From Tannerellaceae bacterium (GTDB lineage: Bacteria > Bacteroidota > Bacteroidia > Bacteroidales > Tannerellaceae), in the NCBI GenBank assembly GCA_031267775.1, contig JAIRYL010000020.1, positions 1-16,924 of the forward strand: a DNA stretch of 16,924 nucleotides, read 5' to 3'. The notes beneath the pieces were generated by a model that was given only the letters and a program-made list of their open reading frames with translations, had not been told where the DNA came from and did no database searches. The position numbers and the translations under genes are program-made. Shown here in pieces: positions 7,261 to 14,800 of this stretch. Each line of letters opens with the position of its first letter. Position 1 is the stretch's first letter.

Positions 7261-8595
7261 CTATTTGCCGCCGGCCATCTGTTTCTTCTGGAAATAAAAG
7301 ACAATATACCCTGTTAAACAAACCAGAACTTCGGCCAAAGGCAGGCTGGCCCATACGCCGTTTACCCCCCAGCATAAAGGCAGTAAATAGATCAGGGGGA
7401 TGAGAAACGCTATCCTGGCCAGGCTTATGGCGGCCGATTTGGCGGCAATTCCTATGTGCTGGAAAAACCCGCCTATCAGCATCTGACAGCCGGCCAAAGG
7501 CAGCGTTACGGTTAATACAAAAAGAGCCTTTGAGGCTTCCTCTATCAATCCCGGACTTGGATTAAAGATCTGCACCATCTCCCGGGAGGCAAATATACCC
7601 GCTAACAAAGCTACAAAGCCCACGCCTAAAGCTACCTTGAATGCATAATGAAGAGCCTGAAACATCCGCGTATAGTTTCCCGCCCCAAAATTATATCCGA
7701 TAATGGGCTGTATTCCCTGCGAGATACCTACAAAAATCATAATGAAAACATAATGAAAACGGCTTGCAATAAGGTATCCTTCCAAAGAAACAGAATTACT
7801 GTAAGCGATGAGTTGCCTGTTTACACAAAAGACGATGAGAGAGGTCATAGCCGTAATCAGGAACGGGGCGAATCCTATATTAAGAATCTGAAACAGTATT
7901 TTAAAACGCAGTTTCAGCCTGGCAGGGAACAGCGTTTTTTCGCCCTGAAAATGAGGGATTATGATACATGCGGAAAGGAGGGTGGCCAAAAGGGTGGCGC
8001 CGCCGGCTCCTTTCATCCCCCACTTAAAAACAAAAATAAAGAGCGGCGCCAAAACGACATTAAATACCACGCTGAGCGCCATGATATACAGCGCCTTTTT
8101 AGGATATCCGGTGGCTTTCATGATATGGGTGAGCGTAGTACCCATATTCAGGAAAAGGCTGGCGGGCAAATAATAGCCGAGAAAATCTCTGGCAAAGAGA
8201 TATGTTTCGTCTGTAGCTCCCATCCAGTAAAGGATGGGTTCCATAAACAGGTAAATCAGGCTTATGGGAATTATCGAGATGACAAACGTAAAAAGAAGCG
8301 ACGTACCCATGATCTGCATAGCCGTTTCCTTATCGCCAAGGCCAAGGTATATCGAGATGCGGCTCGACGTTCCAACTCCCGCCAGCGTACCCAGCGAGCC
8401 TAAAAGATTCATAACGGGCAAAAGCACGCCGAGCGCGCCAAGCGCATGGTCGCCTAAATGGGGGCCATAGCCGATAAAGGCGCTGTCTATCATATAATAA
8501 ATAGCCAAAACAAGCGTTCCGGCTACGGAAGGCAAGGTGTATTGCCAAAAAAGCTGATAAATTTTCTTATCCCTCAGTTCAAGTATTTGTTTCAT
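7261..8595 (-). CDS. MATE family multidrug/metabolite efflux transporter
   Basis: Inner-membrane cation-coupled antiporter of 444 residues with about twelve membrane segments, the normal MATE length. The N-terminal half has FWQYTLPSVAGTLVLAIY and the MIDSAFIGYG segment. The repeat in the second half (GISQGIQPIIGYNFGAGNY) is the hallmark MATE internal motif. The start ATG 8595-8593 lies 3 bases past the TGA of the TolC-type gene, so it is probably co-transcribed as the last gene of the export operon. It may move the operon's product or a precursor to the periplasm, or merely ride along. It resembles the MepA/DinF-like branch more than classical NorM, a weak judgement made by eye. No broken residues or frameshift seen. 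Confidence 0.92.
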   Translation of the reverse strand: MKQILELRDKKIYQLFWQYTLPSVAGTLVLAIYYMIDSAFIGYGPHLGDHALGALGVLLPVMNLLGSLGTLAGVGTSSRISIYLGLGDKETAMQIMGTSLLFTFVISIIPISLIYLFMEPILYWMGATDETYLFARDFLGYYLPASLFLNMGTTLTHIMKATGYPKKALYIMALSVVFNVVLAPLFIFVFKWGMKGAGGATLLATLLSACIIIPHFQGEKTLFPARLKLRFKILFQILNIGFAPFLITAMTSLIVFCVNRQLIAYSNSVSLEGYLIASRFHYVFIMIFVGISQGIQPIIGYNFGAGNYTRMFQALHYAFKVALGVGFVALLAGIFASREMVQIFNPSPGLIEEASKALFVLTVTLPLAGCQMLIGGFFQHIGIAAKSAAISLARIAFLIPLIYLLPLCWGVNGVWASLPLAEVLVCLTGYIVFYFQKKQMAGGK

Positions 8596-8598
8596 TAA

Positions 8599-10086
8599 TC
8601 AAAGTTTAACAGGAATACCATTATAAAAGTCCAGGATTTTCGCACGCAGGATGTAATCGTATTTGGCTTGTATCTGCTCCGACTGGCTTTGCAAAAACCT
8701 TGTTTTCACTTCGTCGTATTCAAATGACGTCAGTTTGGCCAGTTCATAACGGATTTGCGCATGACGGAACGATTCCGAGGTAAACGTTACCGCATCGTTC
8801 GACGCTTTATATTTTTCGTGCGCGGCAGTAACATTCTTATGCGCTACCTGAATTTCTTTATAGAGTATTTTCTTTGCATCTTCCAGCGCCAATTCCCTGT
8901 CTGCTATATCCAGTTTTGCGGCGCGTACCTTATTGCGCGTTTCAAAGCGGTTAAAAACCGGAATACTCAGTTTCAGTCCTATCAACATATAATCGTTATT
9001 TTTCAACTGATTTCCAAAAGCCCCGTTCGCCTTTACCAGTTGGCCGGTCGACGGATTAACAACGTCTTGCCCGTCGTATCTGTACAGATAACCGGTTCCC
9101 CATTCAAAAACAAGGTTTAAATTGGGCATATACCCGGCTTGCGTTACTTTCAGCATTTTTTTTGCGCTTGCCACCTTATATTCCTGCTCTTTTATAACAG
9201 GCTTACCGGTAAGCGCATGCTCAAAAATTAATTGTGCGGGCATAATCTTGCGAAACATATCCCCCATGAGCTTCTCGCTGAATGCGGGCGCTTTTATATC
9301 AAACTGACTTTCGCGTTCCAGCTCGAGAGCCTGCGCTAAATCCAGCAAGGCCAATTCCAGATTATTTTGCGCCTCAATTACCGATACTTTATCTTTGGCC
9401 AACTGCGCTTCCACATCGTATAGACTGACGGAAGGTACGCTTCCCGCCTCAATCAGGAGTATTGTTTTCTTTAGCTGGTTTTGAGTCAATAGCCAATGAT
9501 CTTCGTTTACCTTTACCAGTTCCTTGCAGAACAAGACCTGTAAAAAGAGAGCTGTAATATGGATGGACAGATCATCTTTTACTTTTTCCAGATTTTGGGT
9601 AGCCGCTTCAAATTCCAGTTTAGTCCGCGCTATTTCATTCGGAATACGAAAACCTGTGAAAAGAGGAATGGAAGCGCTCGCCCCCAGCCGCGTTCCGGAT
9701 AAAGGTTCATCCATGTCTGCATACGTTTGCGAGCGTCCAAAACTCCAATCCTGCATAACTGCTGCATTCAAATCCGGCCAGCGACTGTTTTCCGCCGTAT
9801 TTTGCCGGACGGCCGCCACTTTCTGCTGAACCTTTAGCCGTTGTATACTTATATTATGTTCAATGGCATATTGAATACACTCTTCCAGCGTCCATCTCTT
9901 GTAATTACCGCGCGGTTGGGCGGTTGCATTTCTATCTCTTTCTCCTCTTCTTACCGATTCTATATCTCTGGTTACTTGCTGCTTGCGCGGAGTATATAGT
10001 ACGTCGTAATCTTCCGTTTGAGCCAGCGCATTTACCAGCGGATACAGAAGGAAAAAAAGCCATATCAAGTATCCTTTTATTTTCAT
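8599..10086 (-). CDS. TolC-type outer membrane efflux protein
   Basis: Outer membrane channel subunit of 495 residues. A signal peptide covers about 1-22 (cleavage near NALA|QTED), with no lipobox Cys. After a charged linker of about 40 residues, the first OEP repeat begins at RWTLEECIQYAIEHNISIQ (near 65), the typical TolC-family opening. Long heptad-rich helices follow, and a second repeat begins near PAQLIFEHALTGKPVIKEQ. The C-terminal helix includes the YDEVKTRFLQSQSEQIQAKYDY-like region. It forms the trimeric exit duct for the adaptor encoded 4 bases upstream. Together with the two permeases, this is a complete envelope-spanning pump apart from the ATPase. Confidence 0.93.
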   Translation of the reverse strand: MKIKGYLIWLFFLLYPLVNALAQTEDYDVLYTPRKQQVTRDIESVRRGERDRNATAQPRGNYKRWTLEECIQYAIEHNISIQRLKVQQKVAAVRQNTAENSRWPDLNAAVMQDWSFGRSQTYADMDEPLSGTRLGASASIPLFTGFRIPNEIARTKLEFEAATQNLEKVKDDLSIHITALFLQVLFCKELVKVNEDHWLLTQNQLKKTILLIEAGSVPSVSLYDVEAQLAKDKVSVIEAQNNLELALLDLAQALELERESQFDIKAPAFSEKLMGDMFRKIMPAQLIFEHALTGKPVIKEQEYKVASAKKMLKVTQAGYMPNLNLVFEWGTGYLYRYDGQDVVNPSTGQLVKANGAFGNQLKNNDYMLIGLKLSIPVFNRFETRNKVRAAKLDIADRELALEDAKKILYKEIQVAHKNVTAAHEKYKASNDAVTFTSESFRHAQIRYELAKLTSFEYDEVKTRFLQSQSEQIQAKYDYILRAKILDFYNGIPVKL

Positions 10087-10090
10087 ATAA

Positions 10091-11185
10091 TTAATCCCGT
10101 TGGAGTCCTCTTATTTTTTCTTCTAATGATATTCCTTTTTTTATTTCGATATAAACCCCGTCCGACAATCCCACTTTTACTTGCCTTCTTTCAAAAACCT
10201 GTTCCGTTCCCCCAGATTGCAGCACATAAACGTATGTTCTATTATCGCTGAACTCTACAAATGCTTCGGGTATTACAATAACATTCCTGGCCCGTTTGAT
10301 AAGTACTTCGGCATTCGCGCTATAGTCTGCCCTTACCGGGATAGAGTCGGGAATATGCAGGGCTGCTTTAATTTCATACAGTACCGTTCCGTTCTCTCTT
10401 TTTCCTTCCGGGGCGATGTATTCAATATAGGCGCGGAAAACCCTGTTGCTGATAGCGCCTATTTTTATTTTTACAGGCATCTTGTTTTTAAGCAGATGTA
10501 CTTCCGTTTCATCCACATTTCCCTTAAATATAAGGTCTGTCATATCAGCCACGGCGGCTATTGTAGTTCCTTCATTAAATACATTAGACTGAATCACATA
10601 ATCTCCTTCCTTGATAGGAAGATTCAGTACGACGCCCGAAGCGGTAGACCGGATTTGAGTATTGCTTATCCGGGAAAACCTTTCGGCAACGCCATAATTC
10701 ACAATATCCAATGCGTCTTTGGCGTTTCTGCGTTCTTCTACGGCTTTTTGGTAAGAGGCTTCGGACAACTCAAATTCGTTTCTGGATATTACTTCGTTCC
10801 TGTACAGCATTTGTTGCCGCGCAAAGTCCATCTGTATCTGATTCAGGTTTATTTCTGCCATTTTTAATCTGGATTCTGCAGCGTTTAATTCACTCATTTC
10901 CGTCGTAACCTTCACATTGGCTATAATCTCTCCTTTCCGGATGCTTTCGCCGGCTTCTTTCCTTACATTATTGATAATCCCTGATATTTGAGGTTTAATT
11001 AATATCTTGTTCCGGGGTTCTATATTCCCGGTAGCTACTACCGTGTTTTCCACCGTACCTAATTCAGGCATAATAATATCGTAGGGCGCTACTTCCATAC
11101 GGGATTCGTCCCACAGGAATTTGAACGTCATAAGAACTACAACCAGTAATATAGAAAATAATATAATCCGACCTGCTTTTTTCAT
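10091..11185 (-). CDS. Periplasmic adaptor subunit, HlyD/MacA family (RND/ABC membrane fusion protein)
   Basis: Adaptor of 364 residues linking inner-membrane permeases to the TolC-type channel. One N-terminal membrane anchor (about 6-24) follows MKKAGR. A split lipoyl/barrel-sandwich domain comprises about 48-95 (NTVVATGNIEPRNKILIKPQ) and about 175-215 (IRSTASGVVLNLPIKEGDYV). Between them is a helical hairpin of about 98-165 with strong heptads. A beta-barrel domain follows from about 215, and a short membrane-proximal C-terminal domain ends SLEEKIRGLQRD. This order is that of MacA. The gene lies 27 bases after the second permease and 4 bases before the channel gene. Confidence 0.93.
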   Translation of the reverse strand: MKKAGRIILFSILLVVVLMTFKFLWDESRMEVAPYDIIMPELGTVENTVVATGNIEPRNKILIKPQISGIINNVRKEAGESIRKGEIIANVKVTTEMSELNAAESRLKMAEINLNQIQMDFARQQMLYRNEVISRNEFELSEASYQKAVEERRNAKDALDIVNYGVAERFSRISNTQIRSTASGVVLNLPIKEGDYVIQSNVFNEGTTIAAVADMTDLIFKGNVDETEVHLLKNKMPVKIKIGAISNRVFRAYIEYIAPEGKRENGTVLYEIKAALHIPDSIPVRADYSANAEVLIKRARNVIVIPEAFVEFSDNRTYVYVLQSGGTEQVFERRQVKVGLSDGVYIEIKKGISLEEKIRGLQRD

Positions 11186-11212
11186 AAATAATGGTCTAAT
11201 ATGTTTGTTTTC

Positions 11213-12466
11213 TTATTCTTCTCTAATAGCGTCTATCGCTTTAATATTCAAAGCTCTTATGGCCGGTATTATTCCTGCCAGCGCACCGCTGATCAACAAG
11301 ATCAAAAGAGACAAAATCCCTATCTTAAACGTAATCATAGGATGTAAAATGAACATATTCTCCTGCTTTTGCACCCAAACCAAATCCGCCGTATGCAAAA
11401 CATAAACGCCAACGCAAAGTCCGCAAATGCCGGAGATGAATGTTAGAACAATACTTTCCCACATGATCTGACTGATTATTTTACGGGGTTTGGCCCCGAT
11501 AGCCCTCCGTACGCCAATTTCCCTTGTCCTTTCCTTTACGGTTATCAGCATAATATTACATACGCCCACAATCCCGGCTACAAGCGTTCCAAGTCCTACA
11601 ATCCAGATTAAAATAGATACTCCGCTAAACAGATTCATATACATATTGTATTCTTTTTCCATGTTAAAACTCCATATCGCTTTATAATCGTCCGGATGTA
11701 TGTGGTTGATACTTTTCAGCGTCTGTTTTATTCTATCTTCTATATAATTAGCCGGTACGTTATCCCGCGATATGGCTGCTAAAAAATGAATAACATCGCC
11801 CTGATTGTTTATTTGCTGCAACAGGGTGAACGGGAGGAGTACCGAACTCTCCAGCTTATCTCCAATGCTAATATCAGACAAGCCGTTTGTTACTCCCACA
11901 ATCTGATAATAAACGCCGTTAACCCGGATATCCCGCCCTATGGGATTCTCTTTTCGCGGAAACATTTTCTCAAAAACCTTTTTACCGATAACGCATACTT
12001 TCCTCTTTTTTTCAATATCTATATCATTAATAAAACGTCCGTAAGACAGATGTTGCGTTTCAACTTGCGCATAGTTAGGATAGAGGCCTTTCACATGAAA
12101 AGCGCCGCTCTGATCTTCATACACAATATTGTCGTTTGACATTTGCCCCCACAAAACGGGAGACAGGAATTTTATTTCGGGAATCGAATCCATAAGCATA
12201 TCGATATCCTTATTCCGTATATCCCAAACCCTCCCTTTCTGAAATCCTTTATAGGGTATAGCCGTAGGAGCAGAACCAAGAAAGCAGGAATTGGTAGCAA
12301 ATCCTTTAACTCCTTTCATAACGCCTCGCTCCAGCCCGTCGCCCGATCCAATCATGACAACTAACGTAAAAATACCCCAAAATACCCCGAATGCAGTAAG
12401 AAGACTTCTTACCTTGTTTCGGGTAATCGTTATCCATATTTCTTGTATTTTGTCTGAATCAAACAT
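11213..12466 (-). CDS. ABC transporter permease, MacB/FtsX type (second of pair)
   Basis: Inner-membrane permease of 417 residues with the MacB fold but no nucleotide-binding domain. One membrane helix near 20-42 (VRSLLTAFGVFWGIFTLVVM) follows an amphipathic N-terminus. A large periplasmic domain of about 240 residues comes next, then three C-terminal helices starting near SGVSILIWIVGLGTLVAGIV. The cytoplasmic loop VKERTREIGVRRAIGAKPRK is the conserved coupling region of FtsX/MacB permeases. It is a diverged paralogue of the permease encoded one base upstream; the two probably form a heterodimer. MacB-type systems act by mechanotransmission, pushing periplasmic cargo through the TolC channel (family knowledge). 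Confidence 0.93.
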   Translation of the reverse strand: MFDSDKIQEIWITITRNKVRSLLTAFGVFWGIFTLVVMIGSGDGLERGVMKGVKGFATNSCFLGSAPTAIPYKGFQKGRVWDIRNKDIDMLMDSIPEIKFLSPVLWGQMSNDNIVYEDQSGAFHVKGLYPNYAQVETQHLSYGRFINDIDIEKKRKVCVIGKKVFEKMFPRKENPIGRDIRVNGVYYQIVGVTNGLSDISIGDKLESSVLLPFTLLQQINNQGDVIHFLAAISRDNVPANYIEDRIKQTLKSINHIHPDDYKAIWSFNMEKEYNMYMNLFSGVSILIWIVGLGTLVAGIVGVCNIMLITVKERTREIGVRRAIGAKPRKIISQIMWESIVLTFISGICGLCVGVYVLHTADLVWVQKQENMFILHPMITFKIGILSLLILLISGALAGIIPAIRALNIKAIDAIREE

Positions 12467-12467
12467 G

Positions 12468-13718
12468 TTATTCTGCCCTGATTGCGTCTACCGCAGGTAC
12501 TTTCAGCGCTAATCGTGCCGGAAAATAACCGGCCAGTACGCCTGCTATTATTAAAGTAACCATAGCCCCTATTGCCGTAGAAACATGAATCGACGGATTT
12601 TCGAAAATAGCCAGCGACGATACGGCCGTATTGTTTTCGAGAAACCAGTTAAATAATTTGCTAAGACCTATCCCTGCAAATAATCCCAGATAGCCAAACA
12701 GGGCGGTGATAACAACCGATTCTATTACAATATTTATAAGTATGGAGTAAGGTTTAGCGCCCAAAGCTTTTCTGATTCCAAATTCCCGCGTACGTTCCCT
12801 CACCGTAATAAGCATGATGTTACTGATACCGACAATTCCCGCAAGCAGCGTTCCAATGCCGATAATCCATATAAAAACATTTACGGCGTTAAATATGCCC
12901 AACGTTTGCAAGTAAGTATCCAGTTTATCCGAAAACCCAATCGCCTGCTCATCCTGGGGATCAAAGTGGTGCAAAGCGCCCAGCCTGGCTCGCAGGTCTT
13001 TAATAAATTGCTCGTTACTTTTTTGGGTATCCAGATTCTTTGCCGTAAAAGCAAGGCTTGTAAAACCCCAGCCTCCATAAAACAACAACTGCGACGTAGA
13101 GAAAGGAATATACGCCTTTTCGATATTGGTAGACGATATTTCATCAAAAACGCCTATTACCGTAAAACGAAGTTTATTTATAATAATATCTTCTCCTACA
13201 GGATTTTTATTTTGATATAATACATCTTTCAGACGTTGGTTAACAACTGCTACTTTTCGTCGTTTGTTTATATCCAAATCACTGATAAACCTCCCTTGCT
13301 TATCGCTTATTTTTATCCCGTTGATATGGGTATACTCAGGATATACGCCAACTAATGCCACAGACGTATAATCTTTTTTGTAGCTCGCCGTCACAACGGT
13401 ATTGATACAGGGAGAGATAAATTCTTTCTGAATTATTTGACTATTAATCAGGTCGAAATCTTTTTCGTCCAACTCTACCTTCCGGTTATCGGAAAATCCG
13501 TTGAAAGGAATAGAAGTGGCGCGTCCATAAATGGAGATACTGTTAACGTCTCTGCTGCCAAAGGTGGTCATCACGCCATTTTTTGCGCCATTGCTTGAAG
13601 CCAATAAAATAATGAACATAAATATACTCCACGAAATAGAAAACCCTGTAAGAAAAGTTCTTAATTTATTTTTTCTTATCGAAGAAAATATTTCTGTCCA
13701 GTTATCTAAATCAAACAT
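12468..13718 (-). CDS. ABC transporter permease, MacB/FtsX type (first of pair)
   Basis: Permease of 416 residues with the same layout as the following gene: N-terminal helix (about 21-42, RTFLTGFSISWSIFMFIILL), a periplasmic MacB_PCD-like domain, and three C-terminal helices. The coupling loop reads VRERTREFGIRKALGAKPYS. It starts MFDLDNWTEIF, almost the same as its partner's MFDSDKIQEIW, indicating an old duplication. One base separates it from the next gene, and 34 bases separate it from the alpha/beta hydrolase upstream. No Walker A/B domain is encoded in either permease or anywhere visible in the operon, so the ATPase must come from outside the window. Confidence 0.93.
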   Translation of the reverse strand: MFDLDNWTEIFSSIRKNKLRTFLTGFSISWSIFMFIILLASSNGAKNGVMTTFGSRDVNSISIYGRATSIPFNGFSDNRKVELDEKDFDLINSQIIQKEFISPCINTVVTASYKKDYTSVALVGVYPEYTHINGIKISDKQGRFISDLDINKRRKVAVVNQRLKDVLYQNKNPVGEDIIINKLRFTVIGVFDEISSTNIEKAYIPFSTSQLLFYGGWGFTSLAFTAKNLDTQKSNEQFIKDLRARLGALHHFDPQDEQAIGFSDKLDTYLQTLGIFNAVNVFIWIIGIGTLLAGIVGISNIMLITVRERTREFGIRKALGAKPYSILINIVIESVVITALFGYLGLFAGIGLSKLFNWFLENNTAVSSLAIFENPSIHVSTAIGAMVTLIIAGVLAGYFPARLALKVPAVDAIRAE

Positions 13719-13752
13719 ACAGGCAAATTATAATTCCATTCGCTTAAATTAA

Positions 13753-14505
13753 CTACAGGAATTTTATTATTTTATCAACAAGCCATTCCGGATTCTGTAC
13801 AGGAATACTATGATCGCCCTTTCCATAATACAAAGAAGACTTTTTAATATGTTGATGCAAAAATGCAGCCGCATTAGCGCACTCCGTTTGCGTGGCATAC
13901 AGTAAAAGGGTTTCATTTGTAACGGGATTATTCTCTGCTATTTTATCAAACAGATCCAAATCCCGCCTTAAATCTTCCTTCAATGTAGTATGTTCAAACA
14001 AGTATTGAACCTGCCGGTGTATTTTATCAATTTTCCTTTGACTTGGTATCATATGGGTCGATACGGATAAACCTGCCAGATATCGATCTAAAAACAGTTT
14101 ATTATAGCCTTCCAGTAAAGGCCTTGATTGCCCGTCGTTTAGATTGGGCGTTTCAATAATAATCAGTTTATCAACCGTTTCAGGATAGTAAACCGCCATA
14201 TACAAAGCAATTAACCCTCCATAACTATAACCGGTTAAATGCGCTTTCCGTATATGAAGCTCATATAAAATACCCAGCAAGTCTTTCGACGCCGATTGCA
14301 AATCATAACCCGAACAGGCTGTTTCGCTCAGCCCATGTCCTTTCAGGTCGTAAAGTACGACATGATATTTCTTAGCCAACTCATGCGCGACAGAAAAATA
14401 AAAAACAGACAGATTTGTAAATATACCATGAATCATGACAACTGTTTCTGTTGCGCTTTTATTCAATTCCAGTATATTAAAATCATTGTTATTAATTCGA
14501 ATCAT
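13753..14505 (-). CDS. Alpha/beta hydrolase, possible product-release thioesterase/hydrolase
   Basis: Cytoplasmic (no signal peptide) alpha/beta-fold hydrolase of 250 residues. Visible: oxyanion HGIF at 26-29; DLKGHGLS at 53-60; nucleophile elbow GYSYGG with Ser94; and catalytic His232 in GKGDHSIPV. The usual acid Asp after strand 7 is not obvious: the region LLLYATQTEC has Glu208 instead, and Glu118 after strand 6 (IIIETPN) is an alternative. Its start overlaps the end of the carrier-protein gene by 14 bases, so translation is probably coupled. From that position I infer it cleaves the acyl chain from the carrier or edits stalled chains. It could equally hydrolyse a small ester. The general fold is certain; the substrate is not. 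Confidence 0.85.
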   Translation of the reverse strand: MIRINNNDFNILELNKSATETVVMIHGIFTNLSVFYFSVAHELAKKYHVVLYDLKGHGLSETACSGYDLQSASKDLLGILYELHIRKAHLTGYSYGGLIALYMAVYYPETVDKLIIIETPNLNDGQSRPLLEGYNKLFLDRYLAGLSVSTHMIPSQRKIDKIHRQVQYLFEHTTLKEDLRRDLDLFDKIAENNPVTNETLLLYATQTECANAAAFLHQHIKKSSLYYGKGDHSIPVQNPEWLVDKIIKFL

Positions 14506-14800
14506 TACTGTTTACTATATAATCCACAACCTGACCGATAGATAAATTATACAACTTCTGAAATTCCATACCGGATATCCATGAAATGAAATCGATTTCG
14601 CGTCCATATTTCTGTTTCACTTTTTCTGCAAAGGCTACAATTTCTATACTATCCATTTCCAGGTTTTTAGTAAAGATACTTTCTTGGGATATTCCGATTT
14701 GTTCAATGACGTCGTCTCCAATAATATCGCCAACAAATTTACTTAATTGTTTAAATACTATTTCGCTTTGCCGTCTTTTATTTAAAATTACCGTATCCAT
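14492..14800 (-). CDS. Acyl carrier protein
   Basis: Free-standing carrier protein of 102 residues. The phosphopantetheine site is Ser51 in NLEMDSIEIVAFAEKV, the DS(L/I) motif at the start of helix II. Helix I covers about 12-30, and the end LSIGQVVDYIV is the typical last ACP helix. It is somewhat longer than a fatty-acid ACP (about 78 residues), mainly through a short N-terminal extension. The ATG 14800-14798 lies inside the end of the synthase gene (13-base overlap). The synthase carries a C-terminal phosphopantetheinyl transferase and no visible internal carrier, so this protein is the likely substrate of that transferase and the likely carrier of the growing chain. Confidence 0.9.
   Translation of the reverse strand: MDTVILNKRRQSEIVFKQLSKFVGDIIGDDVIEQIGISQESIFTKNLEMDSIEIVAFAEKVKQKYGREIDFISWISGMEFQKLYNLSIGQVVDYIVNSNDSN

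Noticed and set aside
7648..8403. Plus-strand 251-residue open frame
   Set aside because: It lies wholly antisense to the MATE gene. Its composition is that of a back-translated membrane protein and it shows no domain.
10181..10867. Plus-strand 228-residue open frame
   Set aside because: It is antisense to the well-supported HlyD/MacA-type adaptor gene. It has no recognisable motif and no promoter.
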